A stretch of DNA of 64,000 nucleotides, from the NCBI RefSeq assembly GCF_004217555.1, contig NZ_SHKW01000001.1:3286001-3350000 (forward strand), in the 5' to 3' direction. The position numbers and the translations under genes are program-made. How positions within the stretch are numbered: the stretch's first letter is position 1; every line of letters starts with the position of its first letter. The notes under the pieces were generated by a model. It searched no databases and was not told the DNA's origin. It saw only the letters and a program-made list of their open reading frames with translations. Positions 9,029 through 17,338 of this stretch are shown in pieces. This stretch comes from Edaphobacter modestus. Its GTDB lineage: Bacteria; Acidobacteriota; Terriglobia; Terriglobales; Acidobacteriaceae.

Positions 9029-10324
9029 ATGCCTCTCTCGCACCGACGCTCCCACCTGCTGCAGGAAAAAGCCGAGGCCGTCTTCCCCGGCGGCGTAAAC
9101 TCCCCCGTTCGCGCCTTTCGCTCCGTCGGCGGCGAGCCCCCCTTCCTTACCCACGCTGAAGGTGCCTGGCTCTACGACGAGGACGGCAACCGTTACCTCG
9201 ACCTCTTCGGCTCCTGGGGCCCCATGATCCTCGGCCACGCCTTCCCGTCTGTCGTCGAGGCTATCCGCGACGCCGCGGGCCGCAGCGCCAGCTTCGGAGC
9301 CTCCACCGCCGCCGAGGCCTCCCTCGCCGCTCTCGTCCAGAAGTGTTTCCCCTCGGTCGAGAAACTCCGCTTCGTCTCCTCAGGGACCGAGGCCTGCATG
9401 TCCGCCATCCGCCTCGCCCGCGGCTTCACCGGCGGGGACTTCATCATCAAATTCGAGGGCTGCTATCACGGCCACTCCGACGCCATGCTGGTCAAAGCCG
9501 GCAGTGGAGTCGCCACCCTGGGGATCCCCGGGTCTGCGGGTGTACCGGCGGAGACCGTGATGCACACGCTCGCGCTGCCATTCAACGACCTCGACGCCGT
9601 CCGCGCCGCCTTCGCCGCCCGTCCCGATCAGATCGCCTGCGTCATCCTCGAACCCATCGTCGGCAACGCCGGAACCATTCCCCCGGCTCCCGGCTATCTC
9701 GAAGGCCTCCGCGAGATCACCCGCCAGCACGGCGCACTCCTCATCCTCGACGAGGTCATGACCGGCTTCCGCGTCACCCTCGGAGGAGCCCAACGCCTCT
9801 ACAACATCCAGCCCGATCTCACCACCTTGGGCAAGATCATCGGCGGCGGTTTACCTTGTGGAGCCTTCGGGGGCCGCGCCGAAATCATGAACCACCTCGC
9901 CCCGCTCGGCCCCGTCTATCAGGCAGGAACCCTCAGCGGAAACCCTCTCGCCATGGCCGCCGGAATCGCGACCCTCGAGCACCTCATCGCCAACGAAAAG
10001 GCCATCTACCCTCAGATCAATCAAACCACCGCCGAGATCGCCGAAGGCGTAGCCACGATCGCCCGCGAGGCCGGAGTCACCCTGACCACAAACCAGGTCG
10101 GCTCCATGTTCACCTGGTTCTTCACCAACACCCCGGTCACCGACTTCGCCACCGCTGCCACCTCAGACACAGCCGCCTTCGGCCGTTTTCACCGCGCCAT
10201 GTTGGAGGCCGGGGTCTGGCTCCCACCCAGCCAGTTCGAAGCCGCCTTCGTCTCCGCCGCCCACACCCCTCAGGACGTAGCCTTCGTCCTCAACGCCGCC
10301 CGCACCGCCCTGGGCCACGACTGA
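9029..10324 (+). CDS. hemL: glutamate-1-semialdehyde 2,1-aminomutase
   Basis: PLP enzyme making 5-aminolevulinate from glutamate-1-semialdehyde in the C5 tetrapyrrole pathway. The 431 residues include the N-terminal substrate segment [12 protein letters not shown], the [16 protein letters not shown] region, [30 protein letters not shown], and the PLP lysine in [18 protein letters not shown]. Length and motif order are normal. The gene stands alone on the plus strand, divergent from the DCC protein. Long GC-rich frames on both strands inside it are shadows caused by strong third-position GC bias. Confidence 0.96.
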   Translation: MPLSHRRSHLLQEKAEAVFPGGVNSPVRAFRSVGGEPPFLTHAEGAWLYDEDGNRYLDLFGSWGPMILGHAFPSVVEAIRDAAGRSASFGASTAAEASLAALVQKCFPSVEKLRFVSSGTEACMSAIRLARGFTGGDFIIKFEGCYHGHSDAMLVKAGSGVATLGIPGSAGVPAETVMHTLALPFNDLDAVRAAFAARPDQIACVILEPIVGNAGTIPPAPGYLEGLREITRQHGALLILDEVMTGFRVTLGGAQRLYNIQPDLTTLGKIIGGGLPCGAFGGRAEIMNHLAPLGPVYQAGTLSGNPLAMAAGIATLEHLIANEKAIYPQINQTTAEIAEGVATIAREAGVTLTTNQVGSMFTWFFTNTPVTDFATAATSDTAAFGRFHRAMLEAGVWLPPSQFEAAFVSAAHTPQDVAFVLNAARTALGHD

Positions 10325-10443
10325 TCCGCCGCTCTCTCCACGCTGTCCGATAGCCCGTTAGAAATGCGCCACCTATAGATTTCCTGTTACTTTTTCCGGA
10401 AATCCCCGTCGGATGGATACCCCCATAGGGCTGGGAGTCGATC

Positions 10444-11040
10444 ATGTTCGAGTCAGATATAGGCAAGGACGATCAGGCAAAAAAGATGACGCGAAGGCTC
10501 TTCTTTGCTGGCATCGCTGCGTTCCTGGCCGTGCCTGTTCTGCGAAGATCTCCTATCGTCGAGGCCAGCGATACCGTCCACGGAACTCCCGGCCAGGTCA
10601 CAATCGTCAACTTCAGCAACGATGGAAAAGACCTCGGCCGGCAGACTGTGGCCAAGATCCTGAAGACAAACAGGGAATGGCTTCAACAGTTGGGCAAAAA
10701 CTCGTTTGAGATTGCACGGCTGGCGGATACCGAGGTTCCCTACTCGGGCGTCAGCTGGAACGAGCACAGCCGTGGAATCTTTCGCTGTATCTGCTGCGAC
10801 ACCGCGCTCTTCAGTTCGCAGACGAAGTTCGAATCCGGCACCGGCTGGCCAAGCTTCTGGGCGCCGCTTGCAAAGGAGAACGTTGCGGAGGCGGCGGATC
10901 ATTCCCTGGGAGCCGCGCGGATTGAAGTTAGGTGCGCGCGATGCGAGGGACATCTGGGCCATGTCTTCGACGACGGTCCCGAGCCCACAGGACTGCGCTA
11001 CTGCATGAACTCGGCATCCATGCGCTTCATAAAAGCGTAG
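10444..11040 (+). CDS. msrB: peptide-methionine (R)-S-oxide reductase, probably Tat-exported
   Basis: Reduces methionine-R-sulfoxide in proteins. The C-terminal 130 residues are a complete MsrB domain: VPYSGVSWNEHSRGIFRC, two zinc-binding CxxC pairs (CICC and CARCEGHLGHVF), FESGTGWPSFW, and the catalytic Cys in RYCMNSASMRF. Unlike cytosolic MsrB (about 130-150 residues), this 198-residue form has an N-terminus with a twin-arginine segment followed by a hydrophobic stretch (MTRRLFFAGIAAFLAVPVL from residue 15), which I read as a Tat signal. That would place repair of oxidised envelope proteins outside the cytoplasm. GGGAG lies 7 nt before ATG 10444. Confidence 0.93.
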   Translation: MFESDIGKDDQAKKMTRRLFFAGIAAFLAVPVLRRSPIVEASDTVHGTPGQVTIVNFSNDGKDLGRQTVAKILKTNREWLQQLGKNSFEIARLADTEVPYSGVSWNEHSRGIFRCICCDTALFSSQTKFESGTGWPSFWAPLAKENVAEAADHSLGAARIEVRCARCEGHLGHVFDDGPEPTGLRYCMNSASMRFIKA

Positions 11041-11055
11041 GTCCGGTCATGCTCC

Positions 11056-13469
11056 TTACTCGGTACGAAGAGCCACGACAGGTTCGATATGCGCTGCACG
11101 ACTCGCTGGGAGATAGCTCGCTGCCAACCCACACAGCGCCAGCAGCAGCGTAACGCCCAGCGATGCCAGGACATCGTAAGCACTGAACCTGTAGCCCAGC
11201 CATGAGGCAACAATCTTTCCCGAGCCCGCCAGGAGGACCGCTCCGAGAGAAACACCGATGCCGAGAAGGACGAGCGCATGGCGAAGCACAAGCCAGAGGA
11301 TCGCCTCGCGCTGAGCTCCAAGTGCCAGACGAATCCCCAGCTCCCGCGTACGCTGGCCAACGGAATAAGCCAGCAGGCCGTAGATACCCGCCACGGCAAT
11401 CACCAATCCGCAGAGCGCGAAGAGGCCCAGCAGACGTGCTGCTAACACCTGATTGCCGAGAGAGTCTTCAAGCACCTGCTGCATGTTCTGAACTCCATTC
11501 AACGACGCATCGGGCTGCAGTTGATGAACGGCGCGTCGAAGGTCCCGCGCAACCGTTCCCTCGGGAAGCGGAGAGCGAATCGCTACATTCATGTAAAAGT
11601 TGCCCAGAATCGAATAGAGCTCGTCCTGCGGCAACAACTGCGCCAGGTTGTAATGAATCTCCGGCAGCGGTGGTTGGCCCAGTGTCTTCTGCGGGCTGTC
11701 ATCCACAACGCCGATGATCGTCGACCATTGCCGCTCTCCCGTGTCGTTCAAGCGTAGTTGTTGGCCGATGGGATCTTCGTTCGGAAGGAAACGGCGAACG
11801 AAGGCTCCGTTGACGATAGCCATCGGAGGACCCGACGGCGTATCCGTAGAAGCAAAGAACCGTCCTCGCAGCAGGCGGATGCCCATCGTTCGGAAGTAGT
11901 CGCCGGTACTGGCACGCGCCTGGGCGTCCGCATGCGCCGATTGCGGCGGCTTGGGATGATGCGCAAGCTCGACCGCCATGTTGAAGTCCCACCCGCCTTG
12001 CAACGGGCGAACCGTCGTCAGCCCCGCAGACTGGATTCCAGGTAGCGCCCTGATCTGATCCAGCAGGGGCCCGTAAAAAGTATCGACGATAGATGCCATT
12101 CCCTTCTGCTCCGGCGGTGTGACGAAAAGAGCGGAAGCGTGACTGGGGAGGTAGACATCAGAGATGCCGCAACCAGCAGCGTTAGAGTAAGTGCGATCTC
12201 GCCGATCACAAGCGCGTCGCGCCAGCGAGTCTGCTGCTGGCTCACTCCACTGGCAGCGGCCCCCTGACGAAGGCCCTCCTGGGGCGCTACGTTCGAGGCA
12301 TGCAGCGCAGGCAGCAGCCCAAAAAGAATCGCCGACACACACGATGCGACAAAGAGATAGGCGCAGACCCTCACGTCGATGTGGATCTGATCGCCAAAGA
12401 TAATAGCGTTCGTCAGGTATCGCTTCAGCAGATGAAGCGCCAGCACTGCGAGCTCCAGCCCAAGTGCACCCCCGGCGAGACTGAGCAGAAAGCTCTCTGT
12501 AAGAAGCTGACGGATCAGGCGGCCACGCTGAGCGCCAAGAGCGGCGCGAACTGCAATCTCGCGTCGGCGGGTATTTCCACGTGCCATCAGAAGTCCGGCA
12601 ACATTGGCGCAGGCAATAAGCCACACGGCAAAGACTGCCACATCGAGCGCAAGGATTGCCGGACGCACCGAACCGGTGACGACATCCGAGTAGGAATCGA
12701 TACGAACAGGGTCCACACTCTCATCCTTCGGATACTCATGCCGAAGCTGGTCGTGGATCGAGTTCATCTCATGCCTCGCGTCGGCAATGGAGATGCCGGG
12801 GCGAAGACGTCCGATCACGCTCATCATGGCGGAGCCGCGATCCTGAAGTGCCTTGTCGTCGACCGGAGCCGGAGTCCATATCGCATTGCCTCCCGTATTT
12901 GCGGGGAAGGCGAAACCATCCGGCATCACCCCGACAACGCTATAAGGAAGACCATTCACCGGAATCGAACGCCCGACGATCGTAGGGTCGGCATGGTAAA
13001 GCTCGCGCCAGATCGAAGCCGTAAGGACGACGACGTTCGTATGGCCAGCCTCGTTATCGGCAGGCACGAAGGTGCGTCCCATCATCGGACGAGCTCCAAG
13101 CAGGTCGAAGAGGTTCGCGCTCGACACAACCTGCGCAACCAACTTGGGACTTGCCGTTCCACCAAGCGTAGGAACTTGCTCGGTGTAAAAAGCGATCTGT
13201 TGGAAGGAATGACTGCGAGCCTTCCAATCTCGAATGTCGGGCAGCGAGGTAGGCGAAAAGCCACCGCTCTCGGAACGCACCGCCATCTGCACCACCTCGC
13301 TCGCGTGAGGAAACGGCATCGCGCGAAGCAGCACCTGGTCCACAACGGAAAACATCGCCGCATTCACGCCGATGCCAAGCGCCAGTGTGAGAATCGCGGT
13401 CAGCGCGAAGACCGGAGCATTGCGAAGTTGGCGGGCGGCATAGCTAAGGTCCTGCAGGAAAGATCTCAC
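11056..13469 (-). pseudogene. ADOP-type permease gene disrupted by internal deletion plus frameshift
   Basis: The 5' part (from GTG 13469, [21 protein letters not shown], with GGAG 6 nt upstream) encodes the first MacB/FtsX half up to TLLVAASLM near 12145. The sequence then continues in another frame as [18 protein letters not shown] through a second half ending PASRAAHIEPVVALRTE at 11056. Compared with the intact copy at 4.55-7.19 kb, about 20 codons that should join the transmembrane helix to the second periplasmic domain (the MRSLYNLLSVDPGF-like part) are missing at the switch. Neither half alone makes a functional permease. No PadR gene precedes it. A pure sequencing indel would not explain the missing codons. 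Confidence 0.82.
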
Positions 13470-13762
13470 GACGGTCTCCAAATACGATTCGCATCAGATC
13501 ACTGCATGCGAAGCTCCGGAATTTATTCCGCATAAATATCACAGAATCAGGAATATGAATTTAAGGTTCAGGGATCACGCTGTCCGGATTCGCAACCGCA
13601 TGTCCGGAAGTGGACAGGGATTCGATATTCACCCTGGCAATTTCGCGATGCGCTGTGGAAAGTCCAGGCACTCATACGACGGCGACCCGCCTCCGCCCAG
13701 ACGCTCGGCGAGTTCTGTACCATGGTCGGGTCTCAACCTATCTCTAGAAGGAGCAGTCGTAA

Positions 13763-14221
13763 ATGGAAAAGCAGACAAGGAGAGGTATCCTGAAAAATGT
13801 AACGAAGGCGGCCATCGGTGGAGCGGTGCTCGCCCAGGGTGCCTCGGCGCAGACAGGATCCATGACAAAGAAAGATGCTACGGGTAAATCTTCCCCGGCA
13901 TTCCCGTTTACGACGGTCGTCTCGTTCGGCAATCTGCTGTTCGTCTCCGGGATCGGCTGCCGTGTGGCAGGCACCATTGAGGAAGAGACGAACTGGGTAC
14001 TCGACGAGATGGAGAAGAATCTGAAAGCGGCGGGTTCGTCGCTGGAGAAGGTTCTGAAGGTGAATATCTTCCTTGAAGACATCAAGGATTTTGACCGGAT
14101 GAACGCGGTGTATCGAGCGCGCAAGTGGGGATCGGTCTTTCCCGCACGGAATACGGTACAGCCCGCGGCGCTTCCGGCTGGAGACCATGGCCTGGCGATT
14201 GACTGCATCGCATACGTCTAG
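13763..14221 (+). CDS. RidA/YjgF-family protein with Tat signal
   Basis: 152-residue RidA-like protein. The mature part shows FPFTTVVSFGNLLFVSGIGC, EMEKNLKAAGSSLEKVLKVNIFLEDIKDF, MNAVYRARKWG and FPARNTVQPAALPAG, the last with the Arg that binds the imine carboxylate in RidA. The usual Glu of the C-terminal VEIEAIA is Asp here (AIDCIAYV). The N-terminus MEKQTRRGILKNVTKAAIGG followed by AQGASAQTG is a Tat signal with an Ala-x-Ala site, unusual for a family that normally acts in the cytosol. AAGGAG lies 9 nt before the start. It could act on reactive enamines, or another ligand, in the periplasm; this is inference. Confidence 0.88.
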   Translation: MEKQTRRGILKNVTKAAIGGAVLAQGASAQTGSMTKKDATGKSSPAFPFTTVVSFGNLLFVSGIGCRVAGTIEEETNWVLDEMEKNLKAAGSSLEKVLKVNIFLEDIKDFDRMNAVYRARKWGSVFPARNTVQPAALPAGDHGLAIDCIAYV

Positions 14222-14280
14222 CAGGCGCAGTAAACATTCTCTGCACGGTGTCGGAGAATGCCCTCGAACGAAGACCAGCG

Positions 14281-14309
14281 ACGAGTCCCACGGTTAGCGG
14301 TGGACTCGT
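14281..14309. terminator. hairpin downstream of the RidA-like gene
   Basis: The arms ACGAGTCCCAC and GTGGACTCGT pair with one bulged base around an 8-nt loop. Only a short T-rich tail follows. It lies 60 bp after the stop codon. Confidence 0.5.
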
Positions 14310-14581
14310 TCTGCTGGTTACAAAAGACTGCGGAGCGGTCCAGAATCAGGCAACGGTCAGAACACACCTTGCGTGACCGTTCGACCGGAACGATTCTTCC
14401 AGCAGATGGACGAGAGACCCCCGCGCATACACCTTAGTTGGACCGCCGCATCAAGGTCCCCATCTGCAAGTGGCAACATTTTAATTTCGCTCTGTGTGGA
14501 ATTTCTCTACCCCGACGGTGCTATCCCCAAATCTTTCCTCCCTGCTAGGATTTGAAGAAAGAAACTGCATCCAAAGGAAAT

Positions 14582-15457
14582 ATGACGCAGAAGATTCGCA
14601 AAGCAGTCTTTCCCGCAGCAGGCCTCGGAACAAGATTTCTCCCCGCAACCAAAGCCACTCCAAAGGAGATGCTTTGTCTCGTTGACAAACCCCTCATCCA
14701 ATATGGTGTCGAAGAAGCGGTCGCTGCAGGCTGCACCGAAATCATCATCGTCACCGGTCGCGGCAAGACGATCATGGAAGATCACTTCGACAAATCCTTC
14801 GAGCTGGAGGCGACTCTGGCTGCGAAGAACAAGACCGCTCTGCTTGAAATCGCACGCTCCGTCTCCAAACTCGCCAAGATTACCTACACGCGCCAGTCGG
14901 AGCCCCTCGGCCTCGGCCACGCCGTTCTCCAGGCCAAAGAGATCGTAGGCAACGAGCCCTTCGCCGTTCTGCTGCCCGACGATATCGTCGATGCAAAGGT
15001 TCCCTGCATGAAGCAGATGGTCGAGGCGTTCGAGCAGACCGGTGCCAGCATCCTCGGCTCCGAGGTCGTCGAAGGTGCAGCCATCTCCGCCTACGGCTGT
15101 CTCGACGTCACCCCCGATCCGAAGAACCCCCGTCTGCTTGCCGTCAAGGACATGGTCGAAAAACCGAAGCCTGAAGAGGCCCCCTCGCAGAACGCCATCA
15201 TCGGCCGCTACATCCTCACCCCGCGCATTTTTGAAACTCTCGAGAAGATTACCCCCGGGGCCGGTGGCGAGCTGCAGCTCACCGACGGCATCAAGGCGCT
15301 GCTCCAGTACGAGAAGGTCTACGGCTTCACCTACGAAGGCAAACGCCACGACGCCGGCGACAAACTCGGCTTCCTCAAAGCCACAGTAGAATTCGCCCTC
15401 AAGAACGACAAGCTGGGCCCGGACTTCCGTGCATGGCTGAAGCAGTTCCCGCTGTAG
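14582..15457 (+). CDS. galU: UTP--glucose-1-phosphate uridylyltransferase
   Basis: Makes UDP-glucose for surface polysaccharide and sugar-nucleotide metabolism. ATG 14582 (MTQKIRKAVFPAAGLGTRFLP) has AAAGGA 4 nt upstream and gives 291 residues, the normal GalU length; the frame is open 30 nt further from a TTG with no better site. The nucleotide-binding GLGTRFLPATKATPKEM is at residues 14-30, followed by PLIQYGVEEAV, the FAVLLPDDIV metal site and the ELQLTDGI segment. A perfect 16-bp hairpin follows the gene. It appears to be a single-gene unit. Confidence 0.96.
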   Translation: MTQKIRKAVFPAAGLGTRFLPATKATPKEMLCLVDKPLIQYGVEEAVAAGCTEIIIVTGRGKTIMEDHFDKSFELEATLAAKNKTALLEIARSVSKLAKITYTRQSEPLGLGHAVLQAKEIVGNEPFAVLLPDDIVDAKVPCMKQMVEAFEQTGASILGSEVVEGAAISAYGCLDVTPDPKNPRLLAVKDMVEKPKPEEAPSQNAIIGRYILTPRIFETLEKITPGAGGELQLTDGIKALLQYEKVYGFTYEGKRHDAGDKLGFLKATVEFALKNDKLGPDFRAWLKQFPL

Positions 15458-15471
15458 AGAGACACGGCGTA

Positions 15472-15505
15472 TCGCCCGGGATCACAAGGTTGTGATCCCG
15501 GGCGA
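15472..15505. terminator. 16-bp perfect stem-loop after galU
   Basis: Arms TCGCCCGGGATCACAA and its exact complement are separated by only GG, so the tip must open to about 6 nt in RNA. There is no T-run after it, so it may act as a weak terminator or an mRNA-protecting stem. Confidence 0.55.
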
Positions 15506-15594
15506 AGCCGATGAATTCTGCTGAAAGCCGACTGCCGCGTCCTTTCCCTTCGAGCATCATCCAACTATCCGTACTCAACTTTACGGAGCAACAG

Positions 15595-16650
15595 ATGCCC
15601 TCACTCTTCGATCCTATTCAAATAGGCGACCTTCACCTTCCCAACCGCATCTTCATGGCGCCTCTCACCCGCCTGCGGGGAACACCCGACCACATTCCCA
15701 CACCCATCATGGCGGAGTACTACCGTCAGCGAGCCTCCGCCGGACTCATCCTCTCCGAAGGCACACCCGTCGACCCGCTCGGCGTGGGCTACGTCAATGT
15801 TCCCGGCATCTGGTCGCAGCAACAGGTGGAAGCGTGGAAGCCCATCGTCAAGGCCGTGCACGATGCCGGCGGCCACATCTTCTCGCAGATATGGCATGTC
15901 GGCCGCCTCTCCGATCCTCAGTTCCTCGACGGCCGGCTCCCCGTCGCACCCAGCGCCATTGCTGCCGAAGGCAACGTCAGCCTCCTCCGTCCCGCACGCC
16001 CCTTCGTAACCCCGCATGCGCTCACTCTCGAGGAGATCAAAGGAGTCATCGAGGCGTTCCGCCGCGGCGCACAAAATGCGCAGGCCGCGGGCTTCGACGG
16101 AGTTGAGATCCACGGAGCCAACGGCTACCTTATCGACCAGTTCCTGCAGGACGGCGCCAACAAGCGCACCGACGAGTACGGTGGTCCCATCGAAAACCGC
16201 GCCCGCCTCATGCTCGAAGTTGCCGAAGCCGCCATCTCCGTCTTCGGCCCCGGTCGCGTAGGCATGCACCTTGCCCCCCGCGGCGACACGCACGGAGTCT
16301 CCGACACGAACCTGGCCGCTACCTTCAGCTATGTCGCCAAAGAGTTGGGCAAACGCAAGCTCGCCTTCATCGCCGCACGAGAACATGTTGGCCCCGACAG
16401 CCTCGGTCCCGATCTGAAGCAGCTCTTCGGTGGCGTCTTCGTCGCCAATGAGGCCATCGACCAAAAGGTAGGTCAGCAGCTTCTCGATGAGGGCAAGGCC
16501 GACGCCGTCGCCTTCGGCAAATTGTTTATCGCCAATCCCGATCTTCCCGCCCGTTTCGCCAGTGAAGCGCCGCTCAACCGCCCGGAGCCTAACACCTTCT
16601 ATGCCTCCGGGCCCCACGGTTACACCGACTATCCCTCGCTCGCAGAGTAA
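15595..16650 (+). CDS. old yellow enzyme family alkene reductase (NemA-like)
   Basis: FMN-dependent NAD(P)H oxidoreductase that reduces activated C=C bonds, nitro compounds or N-ethylmaleimide-type electrophiles. ATG 15595 (MPSLFDPIQIGDLHLPNRIF) has ACGGAG 7 nt upstream and gives 351 residues, typical of the class. Visible motifs: MAPLTRLRG near the N-terminus, FSQIWHVGR, and VEIHGANGYLIDQFLQDG with the His/Asn pair that holds the substrate, then NKRTDEYGGPIENRARL. The C-terminal DAVAFGKLFIANPDLPARF binds the FMN phosphate. A terminator follows. It fits the electrophile/redox theme of the next 9 kb, but no regulator is adjacent. Confidence 0.92.
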   Translation: MPSLFDPIQIGDLHLPNRIFMAPLTRLRGTPDHIPTPIMAEYYRQRASAGLILSEGTPVDPLGVGYVNVPGIWSQQQVEAWKPIVKAVHDAGGHIFSQIWHVGRLSDPQFLDGRLPVAPSAIAAEGNVSLLRPARPFVTPHALTLEEIKGVIEAFRRGAQNAQAAGFDGVEIHGANGYLIDQFLQDGANKRTDEYGGPIENRARLMLEVAEAAISVFGPGRVGMHLAPRGDTHGVSDTNLAATFSYVAKELGKRKLAFIAAREHVGPDSLGPDLKQLFGGVFVANEAIDQKVGQQLLDEGKADAVAFGKLFIANPDLPARFASEAPLNRPEPNTFYASGPHGYTDYPSLAE

Positions 16651-16704
16651 AGATCTCTTCCAGGAGAGATTCGCTCCACTCTTCCTGAGATACACCCTAT
16701 TTAT

Positions 16705-16736
16705 GAGGTCCACTCGTCGATTGATCAGTGGACCTC
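16705..16736 (+). terminator. terminator after the OYE gene
   Basis: 10-bp perfect stem GAGGTCCACT / AGTGGACCTC with a 12-nt loop, followed by TGCATTTTCC. It separates the alkene reductase from the ferritin-like gene. Confidence 0.65.
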
Positions 16737-16794
16737 TGCATTTTCCGCATCTCACGAAGAACTCGATTCTGATCGAGTAATGGAGAGACGAAAG

Positions 16795-17268
16795 ATGCCA
16801 GAGACAGCAGCCCCCACGGTTTCTATCACCCGCGAAAAGCTGATCGAGCTTCTAAATGAAGACCTCGAGCGCGAGTACCAGGCGATCATCGCCTATGTGA
16901 ACTATTCACAGGTTATTAAGGGAGCGGCTTACATGAATATCGCCGCCGAGCTCGCTGTCCATGCGAACGAGGAGCTCACCCACGCGCTCGCCATCGCCAA
17001 CCACATCGACTATCTCGGGGGAATGCCTTCCGTTGTGCCGAAGCCGGTCAAGACCTCCGAAAAGGCGGAAGAGATGCTCCGCTTCGATCTCGAAAATGAG
17101 AGGGAAACCATCGCGCAGTATCGACGTCGCGTAAAACAGTGCGACGAGCTGAACGAGTTTGCCCTGAGCGAGTCCATCCGCGAGATCCTCATGCAGGAGC
17201 AGGACCACCTTATATCGCTGGCAACCGCATTGGGCATCGATCCGCCCAATCCCGGCATTGCCGACTGA
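16795..17268 (+). CDS. ferritin-like (bacterioferritin-type) diiron protein
   Basis: 157-residue four-helix protein. ATG 16795 (MPETAAPTVSITREKL) is favoured because GGAGAG sits 7 nt upstream; an ATG at 16780 overlaps that site. Iron-ligand helices are visible: NEDLEREYQAIIAYVNY, AELAVHANEELTHALAIANHI, DLENERETIAQYRRRVKQCD, and LMQEQDHLISLATALG, i.e. the repeated E..E/H pattern of ferritin-like domains. The haem-ligating Met of true bacterioferritin is not obvious, so the role could be iron storage, oxygen detoxification or a Dps-like one. It is convergent with the large LssY_C gene across a good terminator. Confidence 0.82.
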   Translation: MPETAAPTVSITREKLIELLNEDLEREYQAIIAYVNYSQVIKGAAYMNIAAELAVHANEELTHALAIANHIDYLGGMPSVVPKPVKTSEKAEEMLRFDLENERETIAQYRRRVKQCDELNEFALSESIREILMQEQDHLISLATALGIDPPNPGIAD

Positions 17269-17294
17269 ACCTCTACCCTTCCGGTCATCAAACG

Positions 17295-17325
17295 AGAAGC
17301 GCCGCCCCCAATGGACGGCGCTTCT
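17295..17325. terminator. bidirectional terminator
   Basis: AGAAGCGCCG and CGGCGCTTCT form a 10-bp stem with an 11-nt loop between two convergent genes. The sequence after the stem on the plus strand is TCATATCC. Confidence 0.6.
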
Positions 17326-17338
17326 TCATATCCCGACG

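Noticed and set aside
12300..13535. 411-residue plus-strand frame
   Set aside because: Antisense to the broken ADOP permease, highly basic and without family motifs.
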